Program-made: the position numbers and the translations under genes
The notes under the pieces: generated by a model
The model's database searches: none
Seen by the model: only the letters and a program-made list of their open reading frames with translations
What the model was told of the DNA's origin: nothing
In this document: one piece after another, positions 20,857 through 31,376 of the stretch
How the letters are laid out: every line of letters starts with the position of its first letter
How positions within the stretch are numbered: the stretch's first letter is position 1
From: Maniola hyperantus
Lineage: Eukaryota > Arthropoda > Insecta > Lepidoptera > Nymphalidae
Assembly (NCBI RefSeq): GCF_902806685.2
Contig: NC_048546.1
Span: 5,146,001 to 5,210,000 of the forward strand
Reading direction: 5' to 3'
DNA: 64,000 bases

Positions 20857-20966
20857 CGAATCTCACTCTCATCTCACGCGGCTCAAATCTGGACCTGCTC
20901 ATCCACTCTCCCACACACGACATGTACCTGTGCTTCAACCGCTCCCGCTTGATCGGCAGGCGATTG
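20857..20966 (+). CDS. Fgf8-like: FGF8-like fibroblast growth factor, internal exon
   Basis: Internal exon of a secreted FGF ligand. It follows the acceptor TTTCTTTTGTTGCAG and ends before the donor GTAAGA. The first two bases complete a split codon, 36 whole codons follow and it ends in phase 0. The residues LDLLIHSPTHDMYLCFNRSR, then LIGRRL, match the central beta-trefoil strands of the FGF8/17/18 group, whose members read 'G(A)xTxxYxCxNxxGKLxxK' here. The exon opens with an Asn-Leu-Thr N-glycosylation sequon. FGFs of this group signal through receptor tyrosine kinases; in Drosophila, thisbe and pyramus activate Heartless. Assignment to the FGF8 group rests on remembered family motifs and could be tested by phylogeny; branchless is the main alternative. 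Confidence 0.85.
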
Positions 20967-21150
20967 GTAAGATCATTTAATAATTCTTTTATTTTTTACC
21001 CTTTGTTTTCTTGAAGTTTTTAAACGTGCTCGTTGGTTGACGATACCTACTTTCTCTTATAATATGCAATAGGCATACTCCCCTTTTTCCACAAAAATAT
21101 TCTTTCTACTTTGTATCCAAGAACTAATAAAAGCTTTTTGTTGTCAACAG
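20967..21150 (+). other. FGF intron, 184 bp
   Basis: Begins GTAAGATC and ends TTTTTGTTGTCAACAG, with phase 0 on both sides. The short length is normal for Lepidoptera. No repeat inside. Confidence 0.85.
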
Positions 21151-21498
21151 TCGCGATTCCAAGCAGAAAGACAACCGACCTGTTTATTCAAAGAAGAATT
21201 CGTAGACGGTTACAACCGTTACCACCTGGTGCGGAACGAAGACCGATACATAGGATTCAACAGGAGAGGTGGCCAGATGAGGCGCGGAAAGAGCCAAATC
21301 CCCCAGCGACAACAGGAGTGCTTTTCATTCCTGAAAATAGCTCCCGAATTCAATATAGAAATCCACAATGATATCCTCGCCGGCAACAAGCCCCGGCGCA
21401 GGCCTCGGCCCCCGTCGCGGAACTCCCTCAAGCCCTCCTGTCGCGTGCGGCACCACCACGGCAGGCATCAAAGGCGAAGGCTCTGTGAGGGCACGTAG
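21151..21498 (+). CDS. Fgf8-like: FGF8-like fibroblast growth factor, C-terminal exon
   Basis: Last coding exon: 115 codons then TAG, read in phase 0 from the preceding exon. From its start it carries CLFKEEF (the family's C-x-F-x-E motif), YNRYHLVRNEDRYIGFNRRG (the Y-N-x-Y and W/Y-x-G-F/L-N-x-x-G strands), GQMRRGKS (heparin-binding-type basic loop) and QECFSFLKI in the place of the usual H-F-L/M-K/P end of the core. The family's Trp before 'YVGF' is Arg here (DRYIGF). A basic tail of about 40 residues follows, with RRRPRPP, HHHGRHQRRR and two Cys. Drosophila thisbe and pyramus have much longer C-terminal tails. GC content and codon use rise sharply above the flanks, as expected of coding DNA. 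A second open frame overlaps the tail (see findings). Confidence 0.9.
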   Translation, partial: SRFQAERQPTCLFKEEFVDGYNRYHLVRNEDRYIGFNRRGGQMRRGKSQIPQRQQECFSFLKIAPEFNIEIHNDILAGNKPRRRPRPPSRNSLKPSCRVRHHHGRHQRRRLCEGT

Positions 21499-22969
21499 AT
21501 GTCTCGTCTCATCGTTTGCAGCTCATTTACGCTTCAACGCTTCACGCGTTCCGTTGCCAGCTGTCGATGGACCCTGTGATGTGAGTGGACAGAGTATTAG
21601 TCAACTACCGCAGTATTATTACAGTGACGAGGACTGGATAGCGTTAGGTGAGCGCTCGGCCGCGGCGTTTCAAACGTCATGAATGGTAGCTGAAGCGAGA
21701 GAGAGAGCAAACATTTGAATGGGGAGAAAAAGTCGAGCCGGGACGACGTTTGAAGCTGTGAAATTCCTTAAGGTCGTGTAACATTGTGGCGCTCGTTTGC
21801 TCTTCTGCCTGCGCTCAGACTCATGCTCTAAAAGGAAAAAAGTTTCCTGTAGAGAGAGCAAATAGTAGTCTCGCTAGTCACGAGTCTTCCGACAGACCAC
21901 CGCTGAACTTTGATGCCTGTGCGCGACGAGGAACTATGCGGCGCGCACCGACCGGGTGCCAGATAGTCGAACAGAATCGTCCGTTCCTTACGAGCGACGT
22001 AGGTACCTACCCTTTGAACGTTTCAGTTTACGAACCTCGATTGCTCCGGCTGGCTCGCCATAGTGTAGTTACAGCGCCTTTACGCCAATTCTCAGTGTAT
22101 TATTATTTAATGCTTTACTGTTAATTTAGTACAGATCGTGTTATCTGCTTGTAAATATAATAAACGTGTCTACTTATTTATCAAAAATAAATACCTTAAT
22201 CAAAATTTGTAAACGTAGATGTTAGTGTAAAGTTGTATTAAAATGTTTTGTATTTAATAGTCCGACCAACTGCTCTCTTGTGATTAGCCACAGTCGATAA
22301 TGTTCTTATGACATAGATTTTTTCTGCCTCTACCAAAACACCTTCCTTAATGTTTTTTGTTTCGGATTAAACTTTGAATTGGATTAATGTATGATTTTGA
22401 GCGGTTTTGTACATATTATTTTTAAGTGTTTGTCTGAGAGTGATAGGTTTGAATCTCTTCTCGTCCTTATTCTAACTTCTCGATGTAAAACGGTGTCTTG
22501 ATTATTTATTTGAAAAATAAATTTAGAAAATATTAGGTTGTTCGTAAACAAAATATAAAACTGAATAAAGAGACATCATCTATCTGTTTTGCGCCGACGA
22601 AATAAATGAATGAATAAAGGACATTGTAATATTTAATATTTGAATAAGATCTGTGCCATAGTGTGGTGGCAGTGTATGACCTTGTGTTCGCATTGTGTTT
22701 AGTGTGTTAAGTTTATGTCTGTAAACTATGAGTAGATAAAATTGTTTAAACGTAAGACAAATAACAGATTATAAATCATAATATATCCTACGCCCAGTGT
22801 CTATTTAAATTCCAGTATTTTGTAAAACTTTGATGTTGCTGTAACCATTTAGTGAGCGTCGCTTTCGTTTCATTCTGATGGAACATAATAATTAATATGA
22901 AAGACATAGATACATTCCAAACGAAATGTAAAAATAGTTTACGATATATACGCTTAAATACACAATAAA
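21499..22969 (+). other. Probable 3' UTR of the FGF gene
   Basis: About 1.5 kb after the stop without any of the repeats that fill the rest of the window. AATAAA signals lie at 22159-22164, 22186-22191, 22516-22521, 22564-22569 and 22964-22969. The last is followed by a GT-rich stretch (CTGTTTGTGTAACGCC), a good cleavage-site context. The extent is inferred, not shown by transcripts. The first 600 bp are GC-richer and contain short frames without known domains. Confidence 0.5.
22964..22969 (+). terminator. Candidate distal poly(A) signal
   Basis: AATAAA followed within about 25-40 bases by CACTGTTTGTGTAACGCCGT, a GT-rich downstream element. Earlier AATAAA motifs could also be used. Confidence 0.4.
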
Positions 22970-23152
22970 TTTGTTATAATAATATGACACTGTTTGTGTA
23001 ACGCCGTGTCTATATTTATAATTATTCAGATGCTGAAAACGAAATCATATAATTGCTAAGAAAAATTATGAAATTAAATCATATTTAACTCGCATAATCA
23101 TTTTTGTTATTTTTCTCCTTTTACCTTGATACCTTTACCGTACCTTTTATAA

Positions 23153-23258
23153 AGAGGGTGGTGGAAAGTGGGTGGAGGAAGGCTGTGATGGCGCTCTTTG
23201 GGAATGGCTTATTTTCACCAGTGGACGTCCGACTCCGCAGGCTGAAATGATGATGAAG
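23153..23258 (+). mobile_element. Diverged RTE-type LINE 3' end
   Basis: 'ccagtggacgtccgactccg' followed by GGCTGAAATGATGATGA resembles the 3' terminus at 47463-47725 (...CAGCAGTGGACGTCTATCG then GATGATGATGA). The coding part is too decayed to read. Confidence 0.5.
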
Positions 23259-24623
23259 ATCTCCTTAGTATAATCTAACTAATCTATAATCTCCTTAATA
23301 CCGAAAAATAGCAGTTAAGCAACGTATTATACTGATAACCTAACTAAATGGTTATTTTATGGTTAAAAAAAAAATTAAAGGGACAAAACACGTCAAACAA
23401 AACGTAAGAAGTTTCAAGATGCTCTTCAGTATTTGAGGCTAAATCAAGCAATTATGCAAAAAGTTCACTAAACTAAGTACTATAAATAAAAGTAAAGAAA
23501 ATCTATTTAATATACTGAGAAGATTAACCTATGACAACAGTCCTTTGTAAGTTGTAATGGTACCTACTTACACCAAAATTCCTCATAACATAACATTTTA
23601 ACATATCGATGTATTTGACAGGGTCAGTATATATCGCATTTTATGCCAAAGATGTTTGTAAAGATTAGGCAAATGCTTGGCTTTTTATTATCGGATTAAG
23701 CTCATAACTTTGAAATCGACGCCTTTCTGTAAAGAGTCAAATTCTTTGATGACTGGTCGACCTGACATTTATTAAGCAACACAATTTTACTTACAAAATG
23801 GTTCATCACAAAATAACAGTTAATTTAATTTTGATACTAATATGCCTACCCACCTTTATATAAAAACTAAAAATTTGACAGTTTATAAGTGATATGTAGC
23901 TATTATGTCGAAATATCGATTTGGATAGGACGGTATAGGAACAACAATATTACAATACTGAGTTTAATTTGAAAATTCGTAAAAAAATTGGACCTTGTGC
24001 TTATTTTATGAATAACCAACTTAATCAACTCCGCGCCGTCGTAAAACTGATCTTTAACATTAGTCGGTATAAAAAAAAATTCTCCGAGAGGCACTATCTT
24101 AATTATCTAGTGAGAATTTAAACAAAATCTGTTCAGCACTTCTTGAGTTTAGGGTTTCCAAACGACAGATACCGTAGGCTGATTTAATGCCTCCTAGGTA
24201 TAGAACTATTGATTTATTTTTCGAAGCCAGCAATTTATCGATGTAGGTAGCCGGTTGGTAACCAAAGGGCAATTCCAATAATCTGACCGGAAGAAGCCGT
24301 TTACGGGAGAAATTTAACTTGAAAAACAAATAGGGTGAGTATAACTAACAGGCATGATGCCGCATATGCGTGCGTTCTGCGATTAGCACCTAGAGGCGCA
24401 GAGTAGAAGGGGAACAGAGGTAGACAATAAAGAAAGTATTTTGTGTTTTGAACATTTTCACGGAATGTTTCTTGCTCAACAGCAGCGGATCGACGTGATT
24501 TTTTGTGCGAATATAGTTAAAGACCTTAAAAGAAAAAAATGTAAATATCTATCATTATTATTGATAGGTAGAAATCCCATCATCCAGCATGGGCGTACCG
24601 GTAGGTAGGTATAGTAATCACAT
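23259..24623. other. AT-rich DNA with a Helitron scrap
   Basis: The only recognised piece is near 24480-24535 ('gatcgacgtgattttttgtg', 'atatagttaaagacctt'), a Helitron body fragment. Two small - strand frames at 23903-24329 have no known domain. Confidence 0.35.
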
Positions 24624-24805
24624 TTCACGAAGGCCACTCAGTCATACTTGTGTTTTAAGTCGTATCGGTATACGTTAGGTACATAGACTAAATGTGTGCG
24701 TTTGACAGTGCTTGCTCGCGACTGATTGGTCCGACATGCAAGCACACTTACGCAATGACCATGTAAACGACGTTACCACAAGTAAAGTTCAGTAGCCTTC
24801 GTGAA
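24624..24805. mobile_element. MITE with TTCACGAAGGC termini
   Basis: TTCACGAAGGCCACTCAGTC at the left and the reverse complement of 'agtagccttcgtgaa' at the right. The inner CATACTTGTG also pairs imperfectly with CCACAAGTAAAG. About 182 bp. Confidence 0.7.
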
Positions 24806-24869
24806 TTGCAAGAACTGCATCATAATTTTATATCCTATTCGTAATCCTAAACTAAATAGATGGGCATCT

Positions 24870-24968
24870 AAAGGTGATCGTACATCTATCTATACAATAT
24901 AAAATTATTAACCGCGCACGGGATTTTTTAAAATCCACACGCGGCCAAAGTCACAGGCATCATCTAGT
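24870..24968 (+). mobile_element. Helitron 3' end
   Basis: 'cgcgcacgggattttttaaa' then CCACACGCGGCCAAAGTCAC and 'aggcatcatCTAGT'. The 5' part is reduced. Confidence 0.65.
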
Positions 24969-25292
24969 TACTAGTTATACATCTAGTCATAGTCAACTTT
25001 ACATCGAGTAAAATTTTCCACAAAATAAACTTTAAGTAGGTACCTAGTCCTCGGCACTCTTCAACTAATTCAACCGTTGATTTTCCTTCGTTTACATTAT
25101 GCAATACGTGCAATAGGTGCATGTAAATAAAGTATACATATTCTTACTAGTATAGTAAACTTGGTAGACGATCGTAAAACGTCTTTCGTCTTTGTGATGA
25201 TACCATTAAGTTTATCAAGGACCGAGACGAACGCGACGCACGTACTAGTGTCGTATTTCTTGCTTTTGAATTTAATAAATATTATTACTTTA

Positions 25293-25591
25293 TTATAAAC
25301 TAGGATAAAAATAATGACGTACGCTGAAAAAATAGTAAAATCCAACAAAGATTTACAAAGTTACAGGCATTTTCATTTTGGATAGGGAGGGTTTTCTACC
25401 CCTTGCTCGCAAAACGAAAATTTGTATGAAACCGCACGAAGGTACTATGGCATTAGTGAGGTGTGACGTCAAAATGCTATATCGCTATCTCTGTCTAATC
25501 AAAAATATTTAAATGCTTATAACTTTTTTGTTATTTGATCGATTTAGTTAGTTTTTTCAATTTACGTCATTATTTTTATCCTAGTTTATAA
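25293..25591. mobile_element. MITE family A, copy 2 (inverse)
   Basis: Ends TTATAAACTAGGATAAAA and the reverse complement of 'ttttatcctagtttataa'. The inside matches 696-998 in reverse: GCAAAACGAAAATTTGTATG, GACGTCAAAATGCTATATCG. Confidence 0.85.
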
Positions 25592-25676
25592 TTAAGTAAT
25601 AAAAAAATTAGAGTCAAATACCCAATTTGTTAATCCTGTTCCTTGTAGGTACTATTATATTATTACTATAGTACAT

Positions 25677-25800
25677 TCATCATCATCATCATGATCAACC
25701 CGTTGTCGGCTCACTGCAGAGCACGGGTCTCCTCTCAGAGTGAGAAGGGTTTGGCCATAGTCTACCACGCTGGCCATGTGCGGATTGGTAGACACTATAA
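25677..25800 (-). mobile_element. (GAT)n-tailed SINE, family C, 3' part
   Basis: The tail is (ATC)n at 25677-25692 on +, then 'gatcaacccgttgtcggctc', GAGCACGGGTCTCCTCTCAG and 'gtgcggattggtagac'. The tRNA-like head is absent, the usual result of 5' truncation. Confidence 0.78.
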
Positions 25801-27593
25801 CATTGATATACCTATATTTATACTCTTGATACCAATGATTATGTACAATATGTAAAAAAAAGTAGATAATGTGCTAAAGTGAAGACTTTTAAAATTAAAA
25901 AATCAAATTCAATCTTGGATTAGCTGGTACTGGACTCTCTTACTATTATCTGGTTTGAAAAGAACTTTATTTACTAAAACTAGGTACTTAGATACCCTAA
26001 TTTTAAAAAAAACGCAATCTTCACGTCTCAAAAAAAAATGTCGATAAGTAATATACATGACGAACAAAACACGAAGATAATAGGCCTTATTCAAAAGGAA
26101 AATGTGTATACATTTTCATCAATTCTTTGTCCGTGTAGTGACGTAAACACATAGGTATTTATCATTTTTTTAACGCTTATTTAATAATGTTACGCTTCTA
26201 ATTTGTTTCTCGAGGACATTGTTATCTCACATCTGGGATTCTTTACAGCAATAAAGCCGGTTCATAATTATTTTAATCAAGAAACTTAACAGAAACTCGC
26301 GACTCTGTTTACGAAATGCTTACTGTGCATAATATAATTTTTTTTCATAAAGGCATAAGGTGCATTTTCCCACGTGAAAAAATTTAACTAACTTAAATGA
26401 TTATTGTTATAATTAATATACAGAATTGAAAATATTATGTTCTTGTGCCTATTCGAACGCTTTTACCTACGTACTTAAGCAATATAATGTTCAAATCTAA
26501 ATAATAGGCATTTTCTTAGTAGAATTTTTCTTAACAATTTTTACATTACTTGCTTGTTTTTACGTTGCCTATTGGCTACGCTTATTTGCCAGGGTAATTT
26601 AAATCAAGCAGAAAACAAAGTATTTAAACTTATTTATACCCACTTAAATGTTAGGTACATTAGTTGAGGTGGCTGCATACCTGCAATATACCTACTCTAC
26701 ATCAAGCATGACAAGCCTACAATCCTACAATCATTTTGTGCACGCGTGCTAGTATGTCCAAGAACTTGCGAATCTCGCTTACAGTCAGGTATATTATGTA
26801 AGGTACTACTTTAAAACTTTGCTCAGTGCCTTCTAGTTTTCTACTGTAGGCACCAATCAAATAAGATATCAAGAGATTGATAGATTTCGATAGTGTCGAC
26901 TCTAGTTTTGTCTACTCTATATTTTTGTTAGAGGTAGAGGCAGATATAATTTATTTGTATAAGGAGATTGTATTACCTCTACGATCTCCTCAGTTCTGCT
27001 TTGATATTATGAAGATAGCTTATTTTACCCCACAATACTAGTTTCTTCTGTTATAAATCTATCCTGTATTCCAGCTAGAGGTGGATAGATGTGATTCTAT
27101 TTGTCGACACTCACGTGCACTGATGTAGGTGCTAACTAGTTCATAGGGCGGCGAAGGTACAGGTGTGTTTGTGGAGGGTAAAAAGGTAATATGATATACC
27201 TAATACATGTAATATTTATGATCGATATCGATGAATGTAATGGCAAGTTCGAAGCATTAAAATCGAGCTATTAAGAAAAGTTGTCTATAGTTAAATCCTG
27301 GAAGTAGGTAAGGATTCAGCAAATGCGTGGCGCAAATTTAAATATGTATATAAGTTTCGGTTATCTGACGTTTAGGTATAAAAGCTTTATAGCTTTTATA
27401 AACGTCGTGTCTCAAAAGCTTATCCACGCGGCTAAGCCTAGCCATACAGCGAGGTAATAGTACCAGTGGGCACAATGACTATTTGTATGGTTAGTCAACA
27501 ACATTTCCTGGACGGAGTATAAGACCAACGTCTCGATTTTAAATACATTAAAAATCAAGATGCGGCTGTCCAACATCTATCTGTCGGCGACGG
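25801..27593. other. AT-rich DNA, 1.8 kb, no gene seen
   Basis: No repeat partner, RNA or frame recognised. A short inverted repeat AAAGCTTTATAGCTTTATAAA-like tract lies near 27380-27400. Confidence 0.35.
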
Positions 27594-27850
27594 ATGTTCA
27601 ACTACTTCTGTCATATTGCTGGGAAAAACACGAGTAGCATAGAGAAATTGTTGATCACTGGCAAGATCGGAGGAAAGAGACCCCGCGGACGAAGCCCGAG
27701 ACGTTGCTTGGTCCGACCAGATACGAGAAGCGGTCGACAATGCCTTCCGCACGGCCTCCAACAGGGAAAAATGGGGCAATATCGCGAAGAAGGTGATATC
27801 TCGAGGGAGCCACGATCCTCCAAATTGAGGGACCGACGCTAGAAGAAGAA
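27594..27850 (+). mobile_element. LINE 3' end with frameshifted reverse-transcriptase tail
   Basis: Reading + with one frame change gives FNYFCHIAGKN, LLITGKIGGKRPRGRSPRR, then WSDQIREAVDNAFRTASNRE and KWGNIAKKVIS. This is the G-H-I ... G-K-R-x-x-G-R-x-x-x-R-W pattern at the C-terminus of many insect LINE reverse transcriptases. It ends in (AGA)n. A short relative is at 54360-54480. Heavily 5'-truncated and not functional. Confidence 0.72.
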
Positions 27851-28484
27851 GAACGATAGTAAGAATATATTTTTTGTAAATATTAATTTTTAGTGATAAG
27901 ATTTTTTAACAAAATATATAAAATCTTGTTACTGAATAGGTACCTACCTACATAAGGTTTTCTTTAAAATACTCACCGTAACCAACTGTTAATCGAAACT
28001 CATGATTCTGAGACTAACTAGTTAAGGTCCCTGCTAACTGTTAGTTCAAACACAAGCCGGTATTTCTCTACCTGGTCATGATGAATCGAGATGGCGTTTT
28101 AAACCATTCATTTGGACGTATTTTTAAAAATTATTATTAGCTACCATTTTTACGTTTAAAGATATATAATCATCTGAGCCGTTTATAAAAAATTCCAAAA
28201 TACTATAAACAAAAATAGTATATAATTTCGACACATTTGAGTATAGTTTAGTACTTATTAATTTAATTATAGACTATGCATACAAATATAAGCAGATCAT
28301 AGCGTCTGGTAGTCCAATTTAGTTTGCATGCAATATTACAGTAGTATTGCAAAAATTAGATCTAGCACAAAATACCTATCTAGACTACTAATTTTAAGCT
28401 CGGTGTGTGGTAAGTTATATGTACCTATTTATATAATATGAATCAAGAACCTTTATTAAAGATATTTTATATACAAAAACCGGT
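27851..28484. other. AT-rich DNA, no gene seen
   Basis: Nothing recognised beyond A/T runs. Confidence 0.3.
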
Positions 28485-28499
28485 CAAGTGCGAGTCAAG

Positions 28500-28615
28500 T
28501 GATATTTAAGCACATGACTCCGAAAAGTTAGAAATGATTGACCGGGATCGAGCCCCCGACCTCCAATTAGGAGGCGGACGTCCTAACCACCTAGGCTATC
28601 ACAGCTGCGAGTGAG
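28500..28615 (-). mobile_element. SINE family C, tRNA-like head only
   Basis: 'gactccgaaaagttagaaat' then CCGGGATCGAGCCCCCGACC and 'taaccacctaggctatcaca': the head end of the element at 29865-30180. It follows a 12-20 bp GGTCAAGTGCGAGTC scrap of another repeat. Confidence 0.7.
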
Positions 28616-28867
28616 CATCGGAAAATCGAACATAAGTACCTAATATTCGCAAATGCTTGTCGCGAGGCTGCTCGAGAGGCTTAGGCGAATATAATGTTTG
28701 CTAAACTCTTCATTCTGATTGTAATAGACGGCCAACGAGGGGCGAAATTATTACGTGAAGCTTTCTCCTGCGGTATGGTCACTGTTTGATAGATCACAAC
28801 CTTGGTTTGTCCTTCAACGCAGTAATGGAACAAAGCATCAACGTGAGTTTTTCATTAAAAATATAAA

Positions 28868-28972
28868 TAGCGACCAGACGGGTCGCCTGATGTCAAGTGA
28901 TTATTTTGCAGTACCTACGAGAAGAACCGCAAATTCGTTGCCGACTTTTCAGGAATTTACCCCCTTTTGAAC
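28868..28972 (+). mobile_element. Dispersed repeat with GGGTCGCCTGATG motif
   Basis: 'accagacgggtcgcctgatg' followed by 'tcaagtgattattttgcagt' and 'aaccgcaaattcgttgccga' fits a repeat common in lepidopteran genomes (GCCTGATGGTAAGTGAT type). Only one copy is here, so this rests on recollection. Confidence 0.45.
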
Positions 28973-29009
28973 AATTCCATGTTGAAATCGAACGGGAAAT
29001 GCCCCGAAA

Positions 29010-29140
29010 GGATTTTTTTGCATGGATGTTTTAGTTAAAGACCTGAAAAGTGGCCTACAGGCTACTTTTTAATCCAAAAAAACGAAAAGTTCTCACAGGA
29101 TCCACAAGGATGAAGGTGCAGGCAGAGAAGCTAGTCTAGA
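29010..29140 (+). mobile_element. Degraded Helitron
   Basis: 'gcatggatgttttagttaaa', GGCTACTTTTTAATCC and 'gttctcacaggatccacaag' match the Helitron body; it ends 'gcagagaagCTAGT'. Confidence 0.5.
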
Positions 29141-29498
29141 CAGTCTAGTATGGGCAGAATAATTTGAAGAAAGGTAACGAAACTTTGTTCGCGTTATTTA
29201 TTTTCGTAACTGATGTGCACGGAAACGTCTTGAAAATAGGTAGATACGGCATAGGTAATTAAGACAAAAGTCATTTCAAATTCCAAATTCTACGGCTATA
29301 CGTTATCACGCCACGTCCTTCAGGCATACGTACCTATTAGCTGGTGAACGCACATAACTGGCGTATAAATAGTACGGTACACTTTTAACAAAAGGCTATT
29401 AGCCATTATCTTCGTGATGCTCTCATCGCCAGCCCACTACAGAGAACGAGTCTTCTCTCACGTTGGCCATACATTTTATTTATTTATTTAGATAAAAG
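29141..29498. other. Unassigned DNA
   Basis: A short (GAT)n-SINE scrap near 29410-29470 ('atcgccagcccactacagag', 'cttctctcacgttggcc'); otherwise nothing recognised. Confidence 0.35.
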
Positions 29499-29620
29499 TT
29501 GGCCCTTGACTGCAATCAATGCGGGCTAACCTGGAAGGGGTATGGCAGTTATTTTTTTATTATACCCACACCCCTTTGGTTTCTACACGGCATCGTACCG
29601 GAACGCTAAATCGCTTGGCA
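29499..29620 (-). mobile_element. SINE family B fragment
   Basis: 'ttggcccttgactgcaatca' and GGCATCGTACCGGAACGCTA match the SINE at 384-665. The head is missing. Confidence 0.6.
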
Positions 29621-29627
29621 TAATGAT

Positions 29628-29722
29628 ATATGATCAAGTTTATCGGTAAATTAAACTATCAGTTGACTGGACGCCGCTTCAAGTCCGCTGCTAACTTGAC
29701 GGTAAACTTGATCGTGTATAGC
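29628..29722. mobile_element. Short MITE with GATCAAGTTTA termini
   Basis: ATGATCAAGTTTATCGGTAA and the reverse complement of 'acggtaaacttgatcgt' form inverted ends of a 95-bp element between two SINE fragments. Confidence 0.65.
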
Positions 29723-29856
29723 CATCGTCAGAATGAGAAGGGATAGTTCACCACGCTGGACTTCACACGCCTTTGAGAACATTATAAAATAGTCTCAGGT
29801 ATGCAGGGTCACGATGTTTTCCTTAACCGTTAAAGCAAGTGATATTTAATTGCTTA
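29723..29856 (-). mobile_element. SINE family C body fragment
   Basis: 'cgtcagaatgagaagggata', TTCACACGCCTTTGAGAA and 'cacgatgttttccttaaccg'. Interrupted at its left by the MITE at 29628-29722. Confidence 0.65.
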
Positions 29857-29864
29857 ATATGCAT

Positions 29865-30182
29865 ATCATCATCATGATCAACCCATCGCCGGCTCACTAC
29901 AGAGCACGGGTCTCCTCTCAGACTGAGAAGGGTTTTGGCCATAGTCTACCACGCTGGCCATGTGTGGATTGGTAGACTTTACACACCTTTGAGAATATTA
30001 TGTAGAAATCTCAGGCATGCAGGTTTCCTCACGATGTTTTCTTCCACCGTTAAAGCGAGTGATACTTATCTAATTAATTAAAACGCACATAACTCCGAAA
30101 AGTTAGAGGTGCGTGCCCGGGATCGAGCCCCCGACCTCCGATTAGAAGGCAGACGTCCTAACAACTAGGCTATCACAGCTTG
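29865..30182 (-). mobile_element. (GAT)n-tailed tRNA-derived SINE, family C, full length
   Basis: Best copy of the family. The - strand 5' end is AGCTGTGATAGCCTAGTTGT with an A-box-like GATAGCCTAGTTGTTAGGAC and B-box-like GGCTCGATCCCGG. The body carries 'cctcacgatgttttcttcca' and GGTAGACTTTACACACCTTT (as read on +), and the 3' end is a short (GAT)n tail at 29865-29876. No coding capacity; it was presumably mobilised by a LINE with the same tail, such as the RTE-like fragment at 47463-47725. Confidence 0.88.
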
Positions 30183-30184
30183 AT

Positions 30185-30308
30185 CAAAATGAATATAACT
30201 AAGAAAAATTTGAGATGCATGCCCGATTCGAACCTCCAACCTCCTGATTAGGAGGCCTAATCAGGAGGAGGAGAAAAGCCTTCACTCTTCACCAATAGAC
30301 TATCGCCG
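30185..30308 (-). mobile_element. Second SINE head, diverged
   Basis: 'gagatgcatgcccgattcga' and 'ctatcgccgct' fit a tRNA-like head. It includes a perfect palindromic piece CCTCCTGATTAGGAGG next to CCTAATCAGGAGG. Confidence 0.55.
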
Positions 30309-30502
30309 CTTTTCATATATTGCGGTACAATTTCCAAAATTCCACGGTGAAGGTTGCCGCGTCTCGGTAAACACCCTCAGCCATTCAACCCTACCACTCG
30401 AGCTTGACAAAAAATACTCCACTCTCAGTAAATATTGAGCGTCCACTGTGGGGTGTGGTATAAAATACAAGTGACGGCGTGGAGAGGCTTTGTTATTTAC
30501 TC

Positions 30503-30795
30503 GTAAGTTAGCCCTTGACTGCGATTTCACCTGGTAGTGCTGATTCGAGCTACTTTGAACAGGATTTTTGTTAAAGCCATAAGTACCTCCTATCGGTTTT
30601 CACATGGCATCGTACCGGAACGCTAAATCGCTGCGGCACGGCTTTGCTTGTAGGGTGTTAACTAGCCACGGCATCAGCCTTCCACCAAACCAGACCACAG
30701 ACAATTTGAAATTATAAATTTCCAAATTGCTCCAGCCAGTAATCGAGCCTGGGCTCTCCCATTTATAAGACCACAACACTCACCACTGCGGCAGA
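30503..30795 (-). mobile_element. tRNA-derived SINE, family B, near full length
   Basis: 'ttagcccttgactgcgattt', GGCATCGTACCGGAACGCTA, 'gtgttaactagccacggcat' and the head 'cagtaatcgagcctgggctc' / 'cacaacactcaccactgcgg' match 384-665 along the whole length. Confidence 0.78.
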
Positions 30796-31035
30796 GAGGT
30801 GCAGAGGGAGGATGGCGTATAAAAACTTGTTCTTGTTCACACTTACAAGTAGTTACTTGCCATCTAATTTCTTATAACTTACTTAAAAGGTAAACTAATC
30901 ACATCTCATAGAAACAAAAAAATCTGAGTTAATCTCAAGTCTTGCCAAAAGATGTTTATTAAAAAAATTCCAAATATTATTAGAGTGCCTGGCATAGCGC
31001 ATCGCTTAACCTGCCTGAGAGTTCTCTATACTTTA

Positions 31036-31376
31036 ATATATAAAATTCAAAGTCCTGACTGACTGACTGACTGATATATATATCAACGCACAGCCTAAAC
31101 CACTGGTCCTAGAAAGATGAAATTTTTAGGGTGTGTTCTTTGTAAAGAGTAGGTATCCATTAAGAAAGGATTTTTCGAAATTCCACCCCTAAGTGGGTTA
31201 AAAAGGGGATAAAAGTTTGTATGAAAGTCCGTCATTTTTCAAGTTATTTGCATGAAAATTGGTATTTGAGTTTTCGGTCACAAATAAAGAAATACGTGTT
31301 CCAGGATTTTTGGAAATTCACCCCCCACCTCGATTTTCTAAATTCCACCCGACCGAAGCCGGGGCGGGTCAGCTAG
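31036..31376 (+). mobile_element. Helitron-like element, longer subfamily
   Basis: 5' region 'taatatataaaattcaaagt' with a (CTGA)n run, the body 'caacgcacagcctaaaccac', 'ggataaaagtttgtatgaaa', and the 3' hairpin ACCGAAGCCGGGGCGGGTC just before 'aCTAG' and T. About 340 bp, non-autonomous. Confidence 0.8.

Noticed and set aside
20713..20952. 79-residue frame entering the FGF exon
   Set aside because: It reads the exon in a different frame from the FGF residues, and a stop blocks joining 20713-20786 to the exon through the GTAAGG there.
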